A stretch of 13,801 bases of DNA. Source: Flavobacteriales bacterium UBA4110. Lineage in GTDB: Bacteria; Bacteroidota; Bacteroidia; Flavobacteriales; Weeksellaceae. Shown in pieces: positions 1 to 7,136 of the stretch (position 1 is its first letter; every line of letters begins with the position of its first letter). Below the pieces are notes generated by a model. The model did not search any database and was not told where the DNA came from. It saw only the letters and a program-made list of their open reading frames with translations. The stretch covers positions 240,472 through 254,272 of the forward strand of contig DFXK01000003.1 of NCBI GenBank assembly GCA_002383165.1. The letters are read 5' to 3'. The translations under genes and the position numbers were made by a program.

Positions 1-968
1 CCGTAGCTGCTGCAGACGGAATTATTATTATGAAAAGTAATGGGAATTATGACAGAAACTGCAGTTTTGGAAGCGATAATTGGAACGCTGTTTATGTGCA
101 GCACGGAGACGGAAGTGTTTCTTGGTACGGACATCTGAAGAATAATTCTTTGACTTCAAAAATTGTTGGGTCATTTGTTTCCGCTGGAGAATATCTTGGT
201 GTTATCGGTAGTTCCGGAAACTCAACTGGACCACATTTGCACTTCGAAGTTTACAATAACAACAATCAACTTGTAGATCCGTATTCTGGGAGTTGCAACA
301 CATGGAATTCTTCAACAGATTCTTGGTGGGAAAACCAAAAGCCTTATGTAGATCCAAAGATAAACGCCATTTTCACACATTCGGATTTAGCTGTTTTCGA
401 CAATGGATGCGGCGTGCAGGAAACTACCAATTTCAAAGACAGTTTCAACACGGGAGAAAAAGTAATGGTTTATATGTATTTTGCGGACTTACCAGTCGGA
501 AAACAAATTAACCTGAAATTAATAAGACCAGATAATACAGTTGCGTATAACAACACTTTTAACAACAGTAATTTTTATTTTGCTTCGTATTGGTATTTTA
601 CGTTCCAAAGTTCACAATTTAATCAATATGGAAATTGGAAGGCTTCTGTCACTGTAGATTCTGAAACTGTAACGCACGATTTTGTTTATGGTGCGAATAT
701 GAATATTGATGATATTAAAACCACAAAACGATTTTCTGTAATCAATCCTATTAAAAATAATCAATTGCAGATCTTTAGCAAAAATAATGGAAATGCTTCC
801 AAAAGCAAGCTGGAAATCTTCAGCATGGAAGGAAAATTGGTAGAATCAAAACAGGTTGAGCTGAAATCTGGTGCAAATCTGATAGATGTAAAATTGCAAA
901 AACTCCAAAATTATATTCTGAAAATTTCTAATGATACAACTCAGGAAACTTTTAAAATTGTAAATTAA
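1..968 (+). CDS. Secreted M23 (LytM-type) metallopeptidase with T9SS sorting domain, 5'-truncated
   Basis: The reading frame is open from base 3 of the window with no start of its own, so the gene begins upstream. The ATG at 30 lies inside the peptidase fold and should not be taken as the start. The visible N-terminal part is the end of an M23 zinc endopeptidase domain: a conserved DG-III strand, then HGDGSVSWYGHL, then the GPHLHFEVY motif that carries the catalytic and zinc-binding histidines. The first zinc ligands (HxxxD) lie outside the window. Next comes a beta-rich domain (about residues 125-225 counted from the ATG at 30). From about residue 235 there is a type A Por/T9SS sorting domain, recognised by INPIKNN, a central MEGKLV strand and the ending ETFKIVN. 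Family knowledge: M23 enzymes cut peptide bonds in peptidoglycan or Gly-rich proteins, and the tail directs secretion through the type IX system. Whether the target is its own wall or a competitor's cannot be told. Confidence 0.9.
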   Translation, partial: VAAADGIIIMKSNGNYDRNCSFGSDNWNAVYVQHGDGSVSWYGHLKNNSLTSKIVGSFVSAGEYLGVIGSSGNSTGPHLHFEVYNNNNQLVDPYSGSCNTWNSSTDSWWENQKPYVDPKINAIFTHSDLAVFDNGCGVQETTNFKDSFNTGEKVMVYMYFADLPVGKQINLKLIRPDNTVAYNNTFNNSNFYFASYWYFTFQSSQFNQYGNWKASVTVDSETVTHDFVYGANMNIDDIKTTKRFSVINPIKNNQLQIFSKNNGNASKSKLEIFSMEGKLVESKQVELKSGANLIDVKLQKLQNYILKISNDTTQETFKIVN

Positions 969-977
969 ACTAATAAT

Positions 978-1006
978 AATCCCGAGTGAAATAAACTCGG
1001 GATTTT
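978..1006. terminator. Rho-independent terminator, possibly bidirectional
   Basis: A perfect 9-bp stem, AATCCCGAG (978-986) with CTCGGGATT (996-1004), encloses a 9-base loop and is followed by TTTT. It sits 10 bases after the TAA of the peptidase gene and just before the end of the convergent LOG-family gene. On the minus strand the stem is followed by ATTATTATTAG rather than a clean T run, so termination for the LOG gene is less certain. Confidence 0.85.
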
Positions 1007-1009
1007 ATA

Positions 1010-1591
1010 TTAAGCACGCTCTTTATTAATCCATTTGGTAACGTTCGGAGCTTCGTATTTTTTCATCATTTCGATAAGTTGTTCAATATTGTCGCTTATC
1101 AAAATCATATTTTTATTGATTTCCTTCAAGAAACCTTTGCTAACCATTGTTTGCACAAAAATCATTAAGGCATTGTAAAAACCATCGATATTCAAAATGG
1201 CAATAGGTTTTTTGTGAAGTCCCAATTGCGCTCAAGTCAGCATTTCGAAGAATTCTTCCAAAGTTCCAAAACCTCCGGGCAAAGCAATCACACCATCACA
1301 CAATTCGTTCATTTTGGTTTTTCGCTCGTGCATTGTTTCCACCAAGATGAGCTTTGTCAAATTTTCGTGTGCAATTTCTTTTGATTTTAGAAAATTGGGT
1401 AACATGCCGATTGCTTTTCCTCCGTTGTTTAAAACACCGTCCGCAAGTGCGCCCATTAATCCGACATTGGCACCACCGTAAACCAATTCGATTTGATGTT
1501 TGGCTAATGTTTCTCCTAATAATATTGCTTGTGATTTATAAATATCTTCAGTCCCAAAACTGGAACCGCAAAAAACTGTTACTCTTTTCAT
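1010..1591 (-). pseudogene. LOG family protein (TIGR00730/YvdD-like), interrupted by an in-frame TGA
   Basis: LOG proteins are Rossmann-fold 5'-monophosphate phosphoribohydrolases that release the base from nucleotides, classically cytokinin ribotides; they were once mislabelled lysine decarboxylases. The frame starts at ATG 1591 (MKRVTVFCGSS). It has the nucleotide-binding stretch YGGANVGLMG (residues 38-47), MHERKTKM with the conserved Arg90, and PGGFGTLEE (105-113) with the catalytic Glu113. After EMLT (residue 119) a TGA occupies 1234-1232, and the same frame continues as AQLGLHKKPIAILN to TAA at 1010. The family consensus here is LTWAQLG, so the TGA replaces a Trp codon (TGG to TGA). Including that codon the frame has 193 codons, the usual length for the family, and the C-terminal half is well conserved. 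This points to a very recent mutation or a base-calling error. The 119-residue product would lack the final part of the fold. A separate 71-residue gene starting at TTG 1225 is unlikely. Confidence 0.88.
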
Positions 1592-1632
1592 TTTTTAAAT
1601 TACTAATCCTTTTATTTTACCAAAAGATTCTG

Positions 1633-1640
1633 CAAATATG
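1633..1640 (-). promoter_or_regulatory. Possible -7 box for the LOG-family gene
   Basis: Read on the minus strand this is CATATTTG, one mismatch from the Bacteroidota -7 consensus TAnnTTTG. It lies 41 bases before the ATG at 1591, in the 50-base gap after the propeller gene. It would allow the LOG gene its own transcript, although the gap is also short enough for read-through. No clear -33 element was seen. Confidence 0.3.
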
Positions 1641-1641
1641 A

Positions 1642-2523
1642 TTAATCTAAATCTTCAAAAGGAATGAAATAAAGACTTTGAGGTACTTTTTTAATTTTAA
1701 TACTGAATCGTTCTCCCGAAATGTAAACTCCCTTTTCAGTTGCTATGATGCCTTCAATTTGTCCTACATTGTAAGCTCTTCCAAGAGAATACTTTTTTAT
1801 TGGCTTATTAAAGAAAAGATTTCCATTTTCATCTTTTTCGAAAATCATCAGATATACCGAGGCATTTTTGGTATAACCAACAACATATAATTTATTTTCG
1901 AAAAAAGAAGCATCCGTTACAACAAAGCCTGTATCAAAACTTTCTAGTTTTTGAGCAGGCTGATTTTCTCTCAGATTTTTATCGATGACGTAATGCGAAA
2001 CAGTATTCGTAATCCACTCTTTTGTGAATATATGAATGTTTCCGTCCAAGAAAATCATTGCTTCTGCATCGAAATTGTTATTGATGTTTTTCGGAGTAAA
2101 ATCAGTTTGCTCAGGATAAAAAAACGGAATAGTTTTAATCGAATCAACAATCAAAGAATCATTTCTGAGAGGAATTTGATAAACCTTCAAATCTTTTCTC
2201 GTTCCCAAATTATTCCCGAATTCTCCAACATAAAAATTCTCGCAGTCATTGGTAATCGCTTCCCAATCAATATTTTTAAGTTTGGTTTGATAAGTCTTTT
2301 CGATGTAAGAACTTCCTGCTTTTATTTCAAAAATTTCGCTGGTGTTTCCACTGTCGTTGAAAGAAAATAATCTTCCATCAAAATTTGTCAAGCCAGAAGT
2401 TTCTTGCAAAGAATCGCTGAGAACCGCAATTTTATATTTTTTGAGATTTAAGGATTCAACTTTTTGAGCTGAAATCTGAAATCCCAATAGAACAACTAAA
2501 AAATATAAAACCTGATTTTTCAT
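1642..2523 (-). CDS. Secreted beta-propeller-like protein of unknown function
   Basis: A 293-residue protein with a classical signal peptide: hydrophobic residues 5-17, then ISAQ|KVES, a cleavage context common in Flavobacteriia. It is therefore exported rather than lipidated. The mature part shows repeated short strands of propeller character. Landmarks are ETSG (41-44), NDSGN (56-60), DWEAIT (86-91), GEFGNN (100-105), FYPEQTDF (135-142) and FDAEAM (151-156). The ETSGL...FNDSGN pattern recalls SdiA-regulated/esterase-like-phytase propellers, but I see no catalytic residues I would vouch for. A diverged paralogue lies at 12413-13273 and shares the DWE, GEFGNN, PEQT and FDxE blocks in the same order. 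The start lies 9 bases after the stop of the upstream nucleotidase gene, so the two are probably co-transcribed. Function unknown. Confidence 0.85.
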   Translation of the reverse strand: MKNQVLYFLVVLLGFQISAQKVESLNLKKYKIAVLSDSLQETSGLTNFDGRLFSFNDSGNTSEIFEIKAGSSYIEKTYQTKLKNIDWEAITNDCENFYVGEFGNNLGTRKDLKVYQIPLRNDSLIVDSIKTIPFFYPEQTDFTPKNINNNFDAEAMIFLDGNIHIFTKEWITNTVSHYVIDKNLRENQPAQKLESFDTGFVVTDASFFENKLYVVGYTKNASVYLMIFEKDENGNLFFNKPIKKYSLGRAYNVGQIEGIIATEKGVYISGERFSIKIKKVPQSLYFIPFEDLD

Positions 2524-2532
2524 TTTTGGAAA

Positions 2533-3045
2533 TTACAGAATATTCATAATATCATCCCAACCAGAAACCCTTACCGAATTTTCAACCGTTGAATTCGCAT
2601 TATGAGGTTGTGAAAACAGAATTCTCTGACCTGAAAAAAGATTCAAATTTTTTGGATGGTCATCAATCATAATATCACCAATGATAAAATCCTTTCTTCC
2701 ACAGAAAATCATCTGCTTCCAGTTGATAAAAGGAAAATGTTCTATCAGCCATTCTGCTTTTTCGGTAAGGCTATTCGGAAACTCTGTTGCGGAAGAAACG
2801 ATGAGAACGTTATATTTTTCGTTCAAGTATTTCAAAACTTTTACTGCATTTTCTATAACCGGAACGGTTCTAAAAAATCCTTTGGAATTAACATCTTCCA
2901 AGAAATTAGGAAAAGCTTCTGCTTCTAAAAGTACTGAGATATTTTCCCAAAGAATTTGGTTGCCGTTTCTTTTGTATTCGTAGTCTATAAAATGTTGGTT
3001 CGTATTGGCAAGAACGCCATCCATATCTACTAAAATCGTCTTCAT
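2533..3045 (-). CDS. 5'(3')-deoxyribonucleotidase, HAD superfamily (NT5C type)
   Basis: A 170-residue cytosolic phosphatase of the NT5C family (PF06941), which dephosphorylates deoxyribonucleoside monophosphates and so helps balance dNTP pools. All four HAD motifs are visible: VDMDGVLANT with nucleophile Asp7 and acid/base Asp9; VSSAT with Ser84/Ser85; Lys96 in EKAEWL; and DIMIDDHPKNL with Asp128/Asp129. The start is ATG 3045 (MKTILVDMDG), which places Asp7 where the family has it. The frame stays open upstream to 3165, but those 40 residues are low-complexity and overlap the end of rlmN, so I reject them. The gap to rlmN is 64 bases and contains a near -7 box (TATTTTTA) a few bases before the start. 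The propeller gene follows after 9 bases. Confidence 0.9.
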   Translation of the reverse strand: MKTILVDMDGVLANTNQHFIDYEYKRNGNQILWENISVLLEAEAFPNFLEDVNSKGFFRTVPVIENAVKVLKYLNEKYNVLIVSSATEFPNSLTEKAEWLIEHFPFINWKQMIFCGRKDFIIGDIMIDDHPKNLNLFSGQRILFSQPHNANSTVENSVRVSGWDDIMNIL

Positions 3046-3109
3046 ATTGTAAAAATAAGAATTGATTTTTTGAGAAGAAAATTTACTGGATAAAAATATT
3101 GTTAAAGAA

Positions 3110-4144
3110 TTACTCCGCAGTTTTGTTTGCCAATTGTCCACACGCCGCATCAATATCGCCACCACGACTTTTTCTTACAACAATTGTGATTCCTGCTTTT
3201 TCCAGTTCACGGACGTATTTTTGCTCAGCTTCAATGCTTCTGTGGTCAAATTTTCCTTCGCCAATCGGATTGTATTGTATTAAATTGACTTTACTTGGAA
3301 CCTGTCGGCAATATTTAATCAAAGCTTTAATATCTTCATCGCCGTCGTTGATTCCTTTCCAGACACAATATTCGTATGTGATTGGAGAACCCGTTTTCTG
3401 ATACCAATATTGAAGCGCATCCATAATATCAGTCAATGGAAACTTCTCCGAAAAAGGCATTATTTCGTTTCGTTTATGCTCAATTGCGGAGTGGAGAGAA
3501 AGTGCTAATTTCACTTTCAATTCTTCATCAGCGAGCATTTTTATCATCTTCGGAATTCCGGATGTTGAAACGGTGATTCTTCTTGGCGACATTCCCAGAC
3601 CGTCTGGTTTTGTGATTTTATGAATGGCTTCGACAACGTTTTTGTAATTCATCATCGGTTCGCCCATTCCCATAAACACAATGTTTGTGAGGGGTCTGTC
3701 AAAATATAATTTGCTTTGACGGTCAATCAGCGCAACTTGGTCTACAATCTCTGCTACTTCCAGATTTCGCATCCTTTTCAGTTTGGCTGTTGCACAGAAT
3801 TCGCAGTTCAAAGAACATCCAACTTGAGAAGAAACGCAGGCTGTACTTCTGGACTCAGTAGGAATCAAAACCGATTCTACCATTAGTCCGTCGTGAAGTT
3901 TTACCCCATTTTTTATCGTTCCGTCCGTTGATTTTTGTAATAAATCAACAGCAATAGGGTTGATGAAAAAATCACGCGAAAGATTATCACGAAGATTCTT
4001 AGAAAGATTCGTCATCTCATCAAAAGAATGCAGATTCTTGCTCCAAAGCCAATCATAAACTTGCTTGGCACGAAACGGTTTATCGCCAATTGTGCTGAAG
4101 TAATCTTTGAGTTGATCGAGGGAAAGTGTACGGATATCTTTCAA
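3110..4144 (-). CDS. rlmN: Dual-specificity RNA methyltransferase RlmN (23S rRNA A2503 / tRNA A37 C2-methylation)
   Basis: A radical-SAM enzyme that makes 2-methyladenosine at 23S rRNA A2503 and at tRNA A37, supporting translational fidelity. Numbering from the TTG at 4144 gives 344 residues. An N-terminal accessory domain (LKDYFSTIGDKPFRAKQ) is followed by CVSSQVGCSLNCEFC, with Cys110/114/117 forming the [4Fe-4S] CxxxCxxC site and Cys103 the residue equivalent to E. coli Cys118. GMGEPMMN (159-166) and SLHS follow. Cys335 in DAACGQLAN matches the methyl-carrying Cys of the family. The frame also contains an ATG at 4174 that would add ten residues (MYLCKNFQNT). A perfect promoter -7 box lies within those codons (4171-4164), so transcripts should start downstream of that ATG. 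The TTG start, giving MKDIRTLSLDQL, also fits the family N-terminus better. It leads a minus-strand cluster with the nucleotidase gene. Confidence 0.95.
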   Translation of the reverse strand: MKDIRTLSLDQLKDYFSTIGDKPFRAKQVYDWLWSKNLHSFDEMTNLSKNLRDNLSRDFFINPIAVDLLQKSTDGTIKNGVKLHDGLMVESVLIPTESRSTACVSSQVGCSLNCEFCATAKLKRMRNLEVAEIVDQVALIDRQSKLYFDRPLTNIVFMGMGEPMMNYKNVVEAIHKITKPDGLGMSPRRITVSTSGIPKMIKMLADEELKVKLALSLHSAIEHKRNEIMPFSEKFPLTDIMDALQYWYQKTGSPITYEYCVWKGINDGDEDIKALIKYCRQVPSKVNLIQYNPIGEGKFDHRSIEAEQKYVRELEKAGITIVVRKSRGGDIDAACGQLANKTAE

Positions 4145-4163
4145 TGTATTCTGAAAATTTTTG

Positions 4164-4171
4164 CAAAGATA
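4164..4171 (-). promoter_or_regulatory. -7 promoter box for rlmN
   Basis: On the minus strand this reads TATCTTTG, a full match to the Bacteroidota sigma-A -7 consensus TAnnTTTG. It ends 19 bases before the TTG start at 4144. A T-rich stretch (TTTT at 4194-4191) lies 19 bases upstream and could stand in for the -33 element. Its position decides the rlmN start, because it overlaps the alternative ATG at 4174. Confidence 0.6.
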
Positions 4172-4370
4172 CATTTAATGTAACAATTTTAAAATCTAAT
4201 AATGAAACGATAGATATATCTAATAATCTTGAATTAGTTTAAATTTAAAAGATAATTTCTAAGCTATGTCTCAGATTGATAATAGATTAAAATTTAATTT
4301 TTTTAAATTATGAAATTAAATTAAAGTATTAGGAATTATAATTCGACTTTACTAATATATTCATAATTAT

Positions 4371-4378
4371 TACATTTG
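4371..4378 (+). promoter_or_regulatory. -7 promoter box for the GAF-domain gene
   Basis: TACATTTG is a full match to TAnnTTTG and ends 16 bases before the ATG at 4395. The preceding region (4172-4370) is very AT-rich, divergent from rlmN, and contains no other gene. TTT at 4348-4350 is a weak candidate for the -33 element. Confidence 0.6.
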
Positions 4379-4394
4379 CATCGATTTTTACCCA

Positions 4395-6719
4395 ATGAAG
4401 TTCCAAGCCTTTTACGATACCCCATTCATACTGAATTTTTCCTTTGAAAAACTCATCCAAAAAATGGAAGCAGAAGCTTCTGATGATCCAGAATATGCGC
4501 TTTCACATCAGAGGATTTTGGAAAAGACGAAAGAGTTTCCAGAACTTATAAATGGCATCAAGAATCTTGATTTCTTCGAGAAAAATGAAACATTGATGAA
4601 GGAACTTTTGAGAGACCTTTTCCCACCAATGTTGACAGGAAACGAAATCAAAGCCATTAGTTTTCCTTTTTATAATTTCTTTTTCAATCCTACTCAGCGT
4701 TTTCAGACTATTCTTAAAAATGCAGGAGAAAACTTTGATATGTTCATCAAAGGTCTTGACCCGCATCGTTTTTATGTAATGAGCTGTTGTATTATTCTAA
4801 GGAATTTTTATAATGTTCCGCTCAATTTTTCAATGCCTTTTATTTTCGATATTCCGAATGAAGAAGGTGTTGTGAATTATTATCGCTTTCTGAATAATAT
4901 TGATTTCATCGATGTTAATCCATTGGAGAATTTCAAAAGATTGACAGAAGAAGAAATTACAGAATTACTGGATAATTTTGAGGATTACGAACTTTGGAAA
5001 GAAAAATTCCCCTCAAAAAGTTGGGAACTGAAAGGTTTTGCTGTGGTTAATTTCTTTGATGCAACAACGGAAATTGCCGTTTCTAATCTCAAAACTAAGC
5101 TTATTAATCTTGAAGATGATGAAAATCTGAAACCAGAACTGAACAAAATCTTCCGTTCGATTTTTCAGGTTCCTGACTTGGAATTGGGCTATACATCAAT
5201 CAATCACGAAGAAAATAAATTTGTGAAAACGCCTGTCAATAGTGTGATTGATAGTTTTATTCTGTCAGGATTCAATCATTCCAAAAATGAATTGCTTTGC
5301 GAAAAGAACTTCAATGCGTTGGTAGAATCCAGAAAATATTTCAGCATTTCCGATTTTGAAAAAATTTACAAAGAGTTTCCGGACAGTGATTTTGCAAAAC
5401 AATTCTACGACGCTGGAATCAAAAGTGCGATTTTTGCTCCAATTTTAAAGAATAAAAAAGTTCTTGGAATTATTGAGCTTGTTTCTAGAAAAAAAATGCT
5501 GAACAGCATCAATGCTCAAAAAATGGAAATCGTAATGCCTTATCTGGAAGATACGATGGACAGGCTTTATGATGGCATAGAGACAAGAATCCAAGCGATT
5601 ATCCAAAGAGAATACACATCAATACATCCAAGTGTTTATTGGAAATTCCGACAAGAAGCGGAACGTCATATCGGTTTTTACAGAGAAGAATTTGATTTGC
5701 CTTATAGAAAAATTACTTTCGAAAATCTGACACCACTTTTTGGACAAACAGATATCAGAAACTCTTCGGTTTCCAGAAATTTGGCGATTAAAAAAGATTT
5801 AGAAATCAATCTGATGTTGATTTCTGATGTTTTCAAAAATCTAAGTTCTGACAATAACTTAGAGTCAATTAATTTAAAACTAATTCGTTTTCAAGAATTG
5901 TTGGCTAAAGATTTGAAAGCCGATACAGAAAGTCAGGTTCAGAATTTTATTCATCAGGAAGTTCATCCTTTATTGGAATCCATCAAACTTCAGAATGTTA
6001 ATTATAATCAAATCGTTACAGATTATCATAAGCAATTAGACTCTAAAACTGAATTGGTTTACAATTTCAGAAAGAAATTTGATGATAGTTTGTCTTCGGT
6101 TAATAAAACCTTAGCAGATATTCTGGATAAGCGTCAGGAAGAGCAACAGCGCAGATTTCCGTTTTATTATGAGCGTTTCAAAACCGATGGAGTAGAGCAT
6201 AATATGTATATTGGTTCATCGATTGAACCTGATCTGACTTATGACCCGATTTTCCTGAAAAACCTGCGTTTGTGGCAATTACGTGTGATTTGTGAAACTG
6301 AATTGAAATATAAGCATTACAGAGAAACGCTGGATTATTCTTTGGATGTTTCGTCTTTGATTTTGGTTTACAGCACGCCGATTAGTATCCGTTTCAGAAT
6401 GGATGAAAAACGTTTTGATGTGGACGGAAGTTACAATGCGCGCTACGAAATGATTAAAAAACGTATTGATAAATCTCTAGTCAAAAATTCGGATGAACGT
6501 ATCACGCAACCTGGAAAAATCAGCATTATCTATTCTCAGGACAGAGAGCGTGAAGAATATTTGAAATTGATAAAAATCCTTCAAAACCAAAATATACTTT
6601 CGACAATAGAAGAATTGGAAGTTGAAGATTTACAGGGGATTAATGGTTTGCGAGCTTTGCGTGTTGCGGTTAATTATGATGCGAAGAATGTGGACTATGA
6701 GTTTGTGGAAGAATTCTAA
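4395..6719 (+). CDS. Large cytosolic GAF-domain protein of unknown function
   Basis: A 774-residue protein with no signal peptide or membrane segment. A helical N-terminal region contains the aromatic stretch FPFYNFFFNPTQRF (90-103). A GAF domain occupies about 245-395, recognised by FQVPDLELGY, a central helix, and AGIKSAIFAPILKNKKVLGIIELVS, the typical GAF strand-loop-strand. The second half (400-774) is largely helical with probable coiled coil around 480-590. It contains a striking TFENLTPLFGQTDIRNSS motif (441-458) and RFPFYYERFKTDGVEHNMYIG (beginning near 586). GAF domains bind small ligands such as cyclic nucleotides, but no histidine kinase, cyclase, GGDEF or HTH output domain is visible, so the output is unknown. 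The ATG start fits a -7 box 16 bases upstream. The stop is one base from the end of the convergent lipoprotein gene. Confidence 0.85.
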   Translation: MKFQAFYDTPFILNFSFEKLIQKMEAEASDDPEYALSHQRILEKTKEFPELINGIKNLDFFEKNETLMKELLRDLFPPMLTGNEIKAISFPFYNFFFNPTQRFQTILKNAGENFDMFIKGLDPHRFYVMSCCIILRNFYNVPLNFSMPFIFDIPNEEGVVNYYRFLNNIDFIDVNPLENFKRLTEEEITELLDNFEDYELWKEKFPSKSWELKGFAVVNFFDATTEIAVSNLKTKLINLEDDENLKPELNKIFRSIFQVPDLELGYTSINHEENKFVKTPVNSVIDSFILSGFNHSKNELLCEKNFNALVESRKYFSISDFEKIYKEFPDSDFAKQFYDAGIKSAIFAPILKNKKVLGIIELVSRKKMLNSINAQKMEIVMPYLEDTMDRLYDGIETRIQAIIQREYTSIHPSVYWKFRQEAERHIGFYREEFDLPYRKITFENLTPLFGQTDIRNSSVSRNLAIKKDLEINLMLISDVFKNLSSDNNLESINLKLIRFQELLAKDLKADTESQVQNFIHQEVHPLLESIKLQNVNYNQIVTDYHKQLDSKTELVYNFRKKFDDSLSSVNKTLADILDKRQEEQQRRFPFYYERFKTDGVEHNMYIGSSIEPDLTYDPIFLKNLRLWQLRVICETELKYKHYRETLDYSLDVSSLILVYSTPISIRFRMDEKRFDVDGSYNARYEMIKKRIDKSLVKNSDERITQPGKISIIYSQDREREEYLKLIKILQNQNILSTIEELEVEDLQGINGLRALRVAVNYDAKNVDYEFVEEF

Positions 6720-6720
6720 A

Positions 6721-7122
6721 TTATTCTCCGTGTGTCAATTTTATTATTTTACCATTTTTTGAATTTAGAATAATTAGAAAAACACCACCAAATTCATCTT
6801 TATTTTTCGTTCCATTTATAATCCAATAGCTATCTTGAAATACTAGATTATATGGTCTTTGTCGTTCAATATTTTTTTTACCATACGTATTAAAAAGAAT
6901 ATCTTCTGCAATATTAACTGCACTCTTAGGATCATTAATAGGTTTTGGAGAATAATTTAATTCTTTTTCAGAAAATGTCTCATTATTTAATATTGCGTTT
7001 TTTAGTTCAAAATTTGAATACTCACGATTTTGATTCAATTTAAATCTTTTATCTGGACTAATGCTATCATTACAAGAGAAATTCAAAATGATTATTAATA
7101 TTAGAAATAGCTTTTTAACCAC
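6721..7122 (-). CDS. Lipoprotein with NTF2-fold immunity-type domain (Imm-NTF2-2-like)
   Basis: From GTG 7122 the protein is 133 residues: MVKKLFLILIIILNFSCND, a lipoprotein signal with the lipidated Cys at position 17, then a charged linker. The C-terminal domain from about residue 57 matches the NTF2-fold immunity family (PF15631) by pattern: SPKPINDPKSAVNIAEDIL, then YGKKNIERQRPYNLVF, DSYWIINGT, and FGGVFLIILNSKNGKI ending in HGE. Family members are predicted to neutralise polymorphic toxins, but many Bacteroidota copies stand alone, as here: no toxin gene is visible nearby. The frame extends to a TTG at 7155, which would put extra residues before the signal peptide and overlap the upstream gene, so I prefer GTG. 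The start lies 14 bases after the HD-PycTM stop, so the two are probably co-transcribed. Confidence 0.75.
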   Translation of the reverse strand: MVKKLFLILIIILNFSCNDSISPDKRFKLNQNREYSNFELKNAILNNETFSEKELNYSPKPINDPKSAVNIAEDILFNTYGKKNIERQRPYNLVFQDSYWIINGTKNKDEFGGVFLIILNSKNGKIIKLTHGE

Positions 7123-7136
7123 CTCTATACAAATTT

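Noticed and set aside
1232..1234. TGA recoded as tryptophan or selenocysteine in the LOG gene
   Set aside because: Trp is encoded by TGG throughout the window, no other in-frame TGA occurs, and no selenocysteine hairpin is evident. A nonsense mutation or base error is simpler.
3046..3165. N-terminal extension of the nucleotidase frame to 3165
   Set aside because: It would overlap the rlmN coding end, adds 40 residues unlike the family, and displaces the HAD motif I from its usual position close to the N-terminus.
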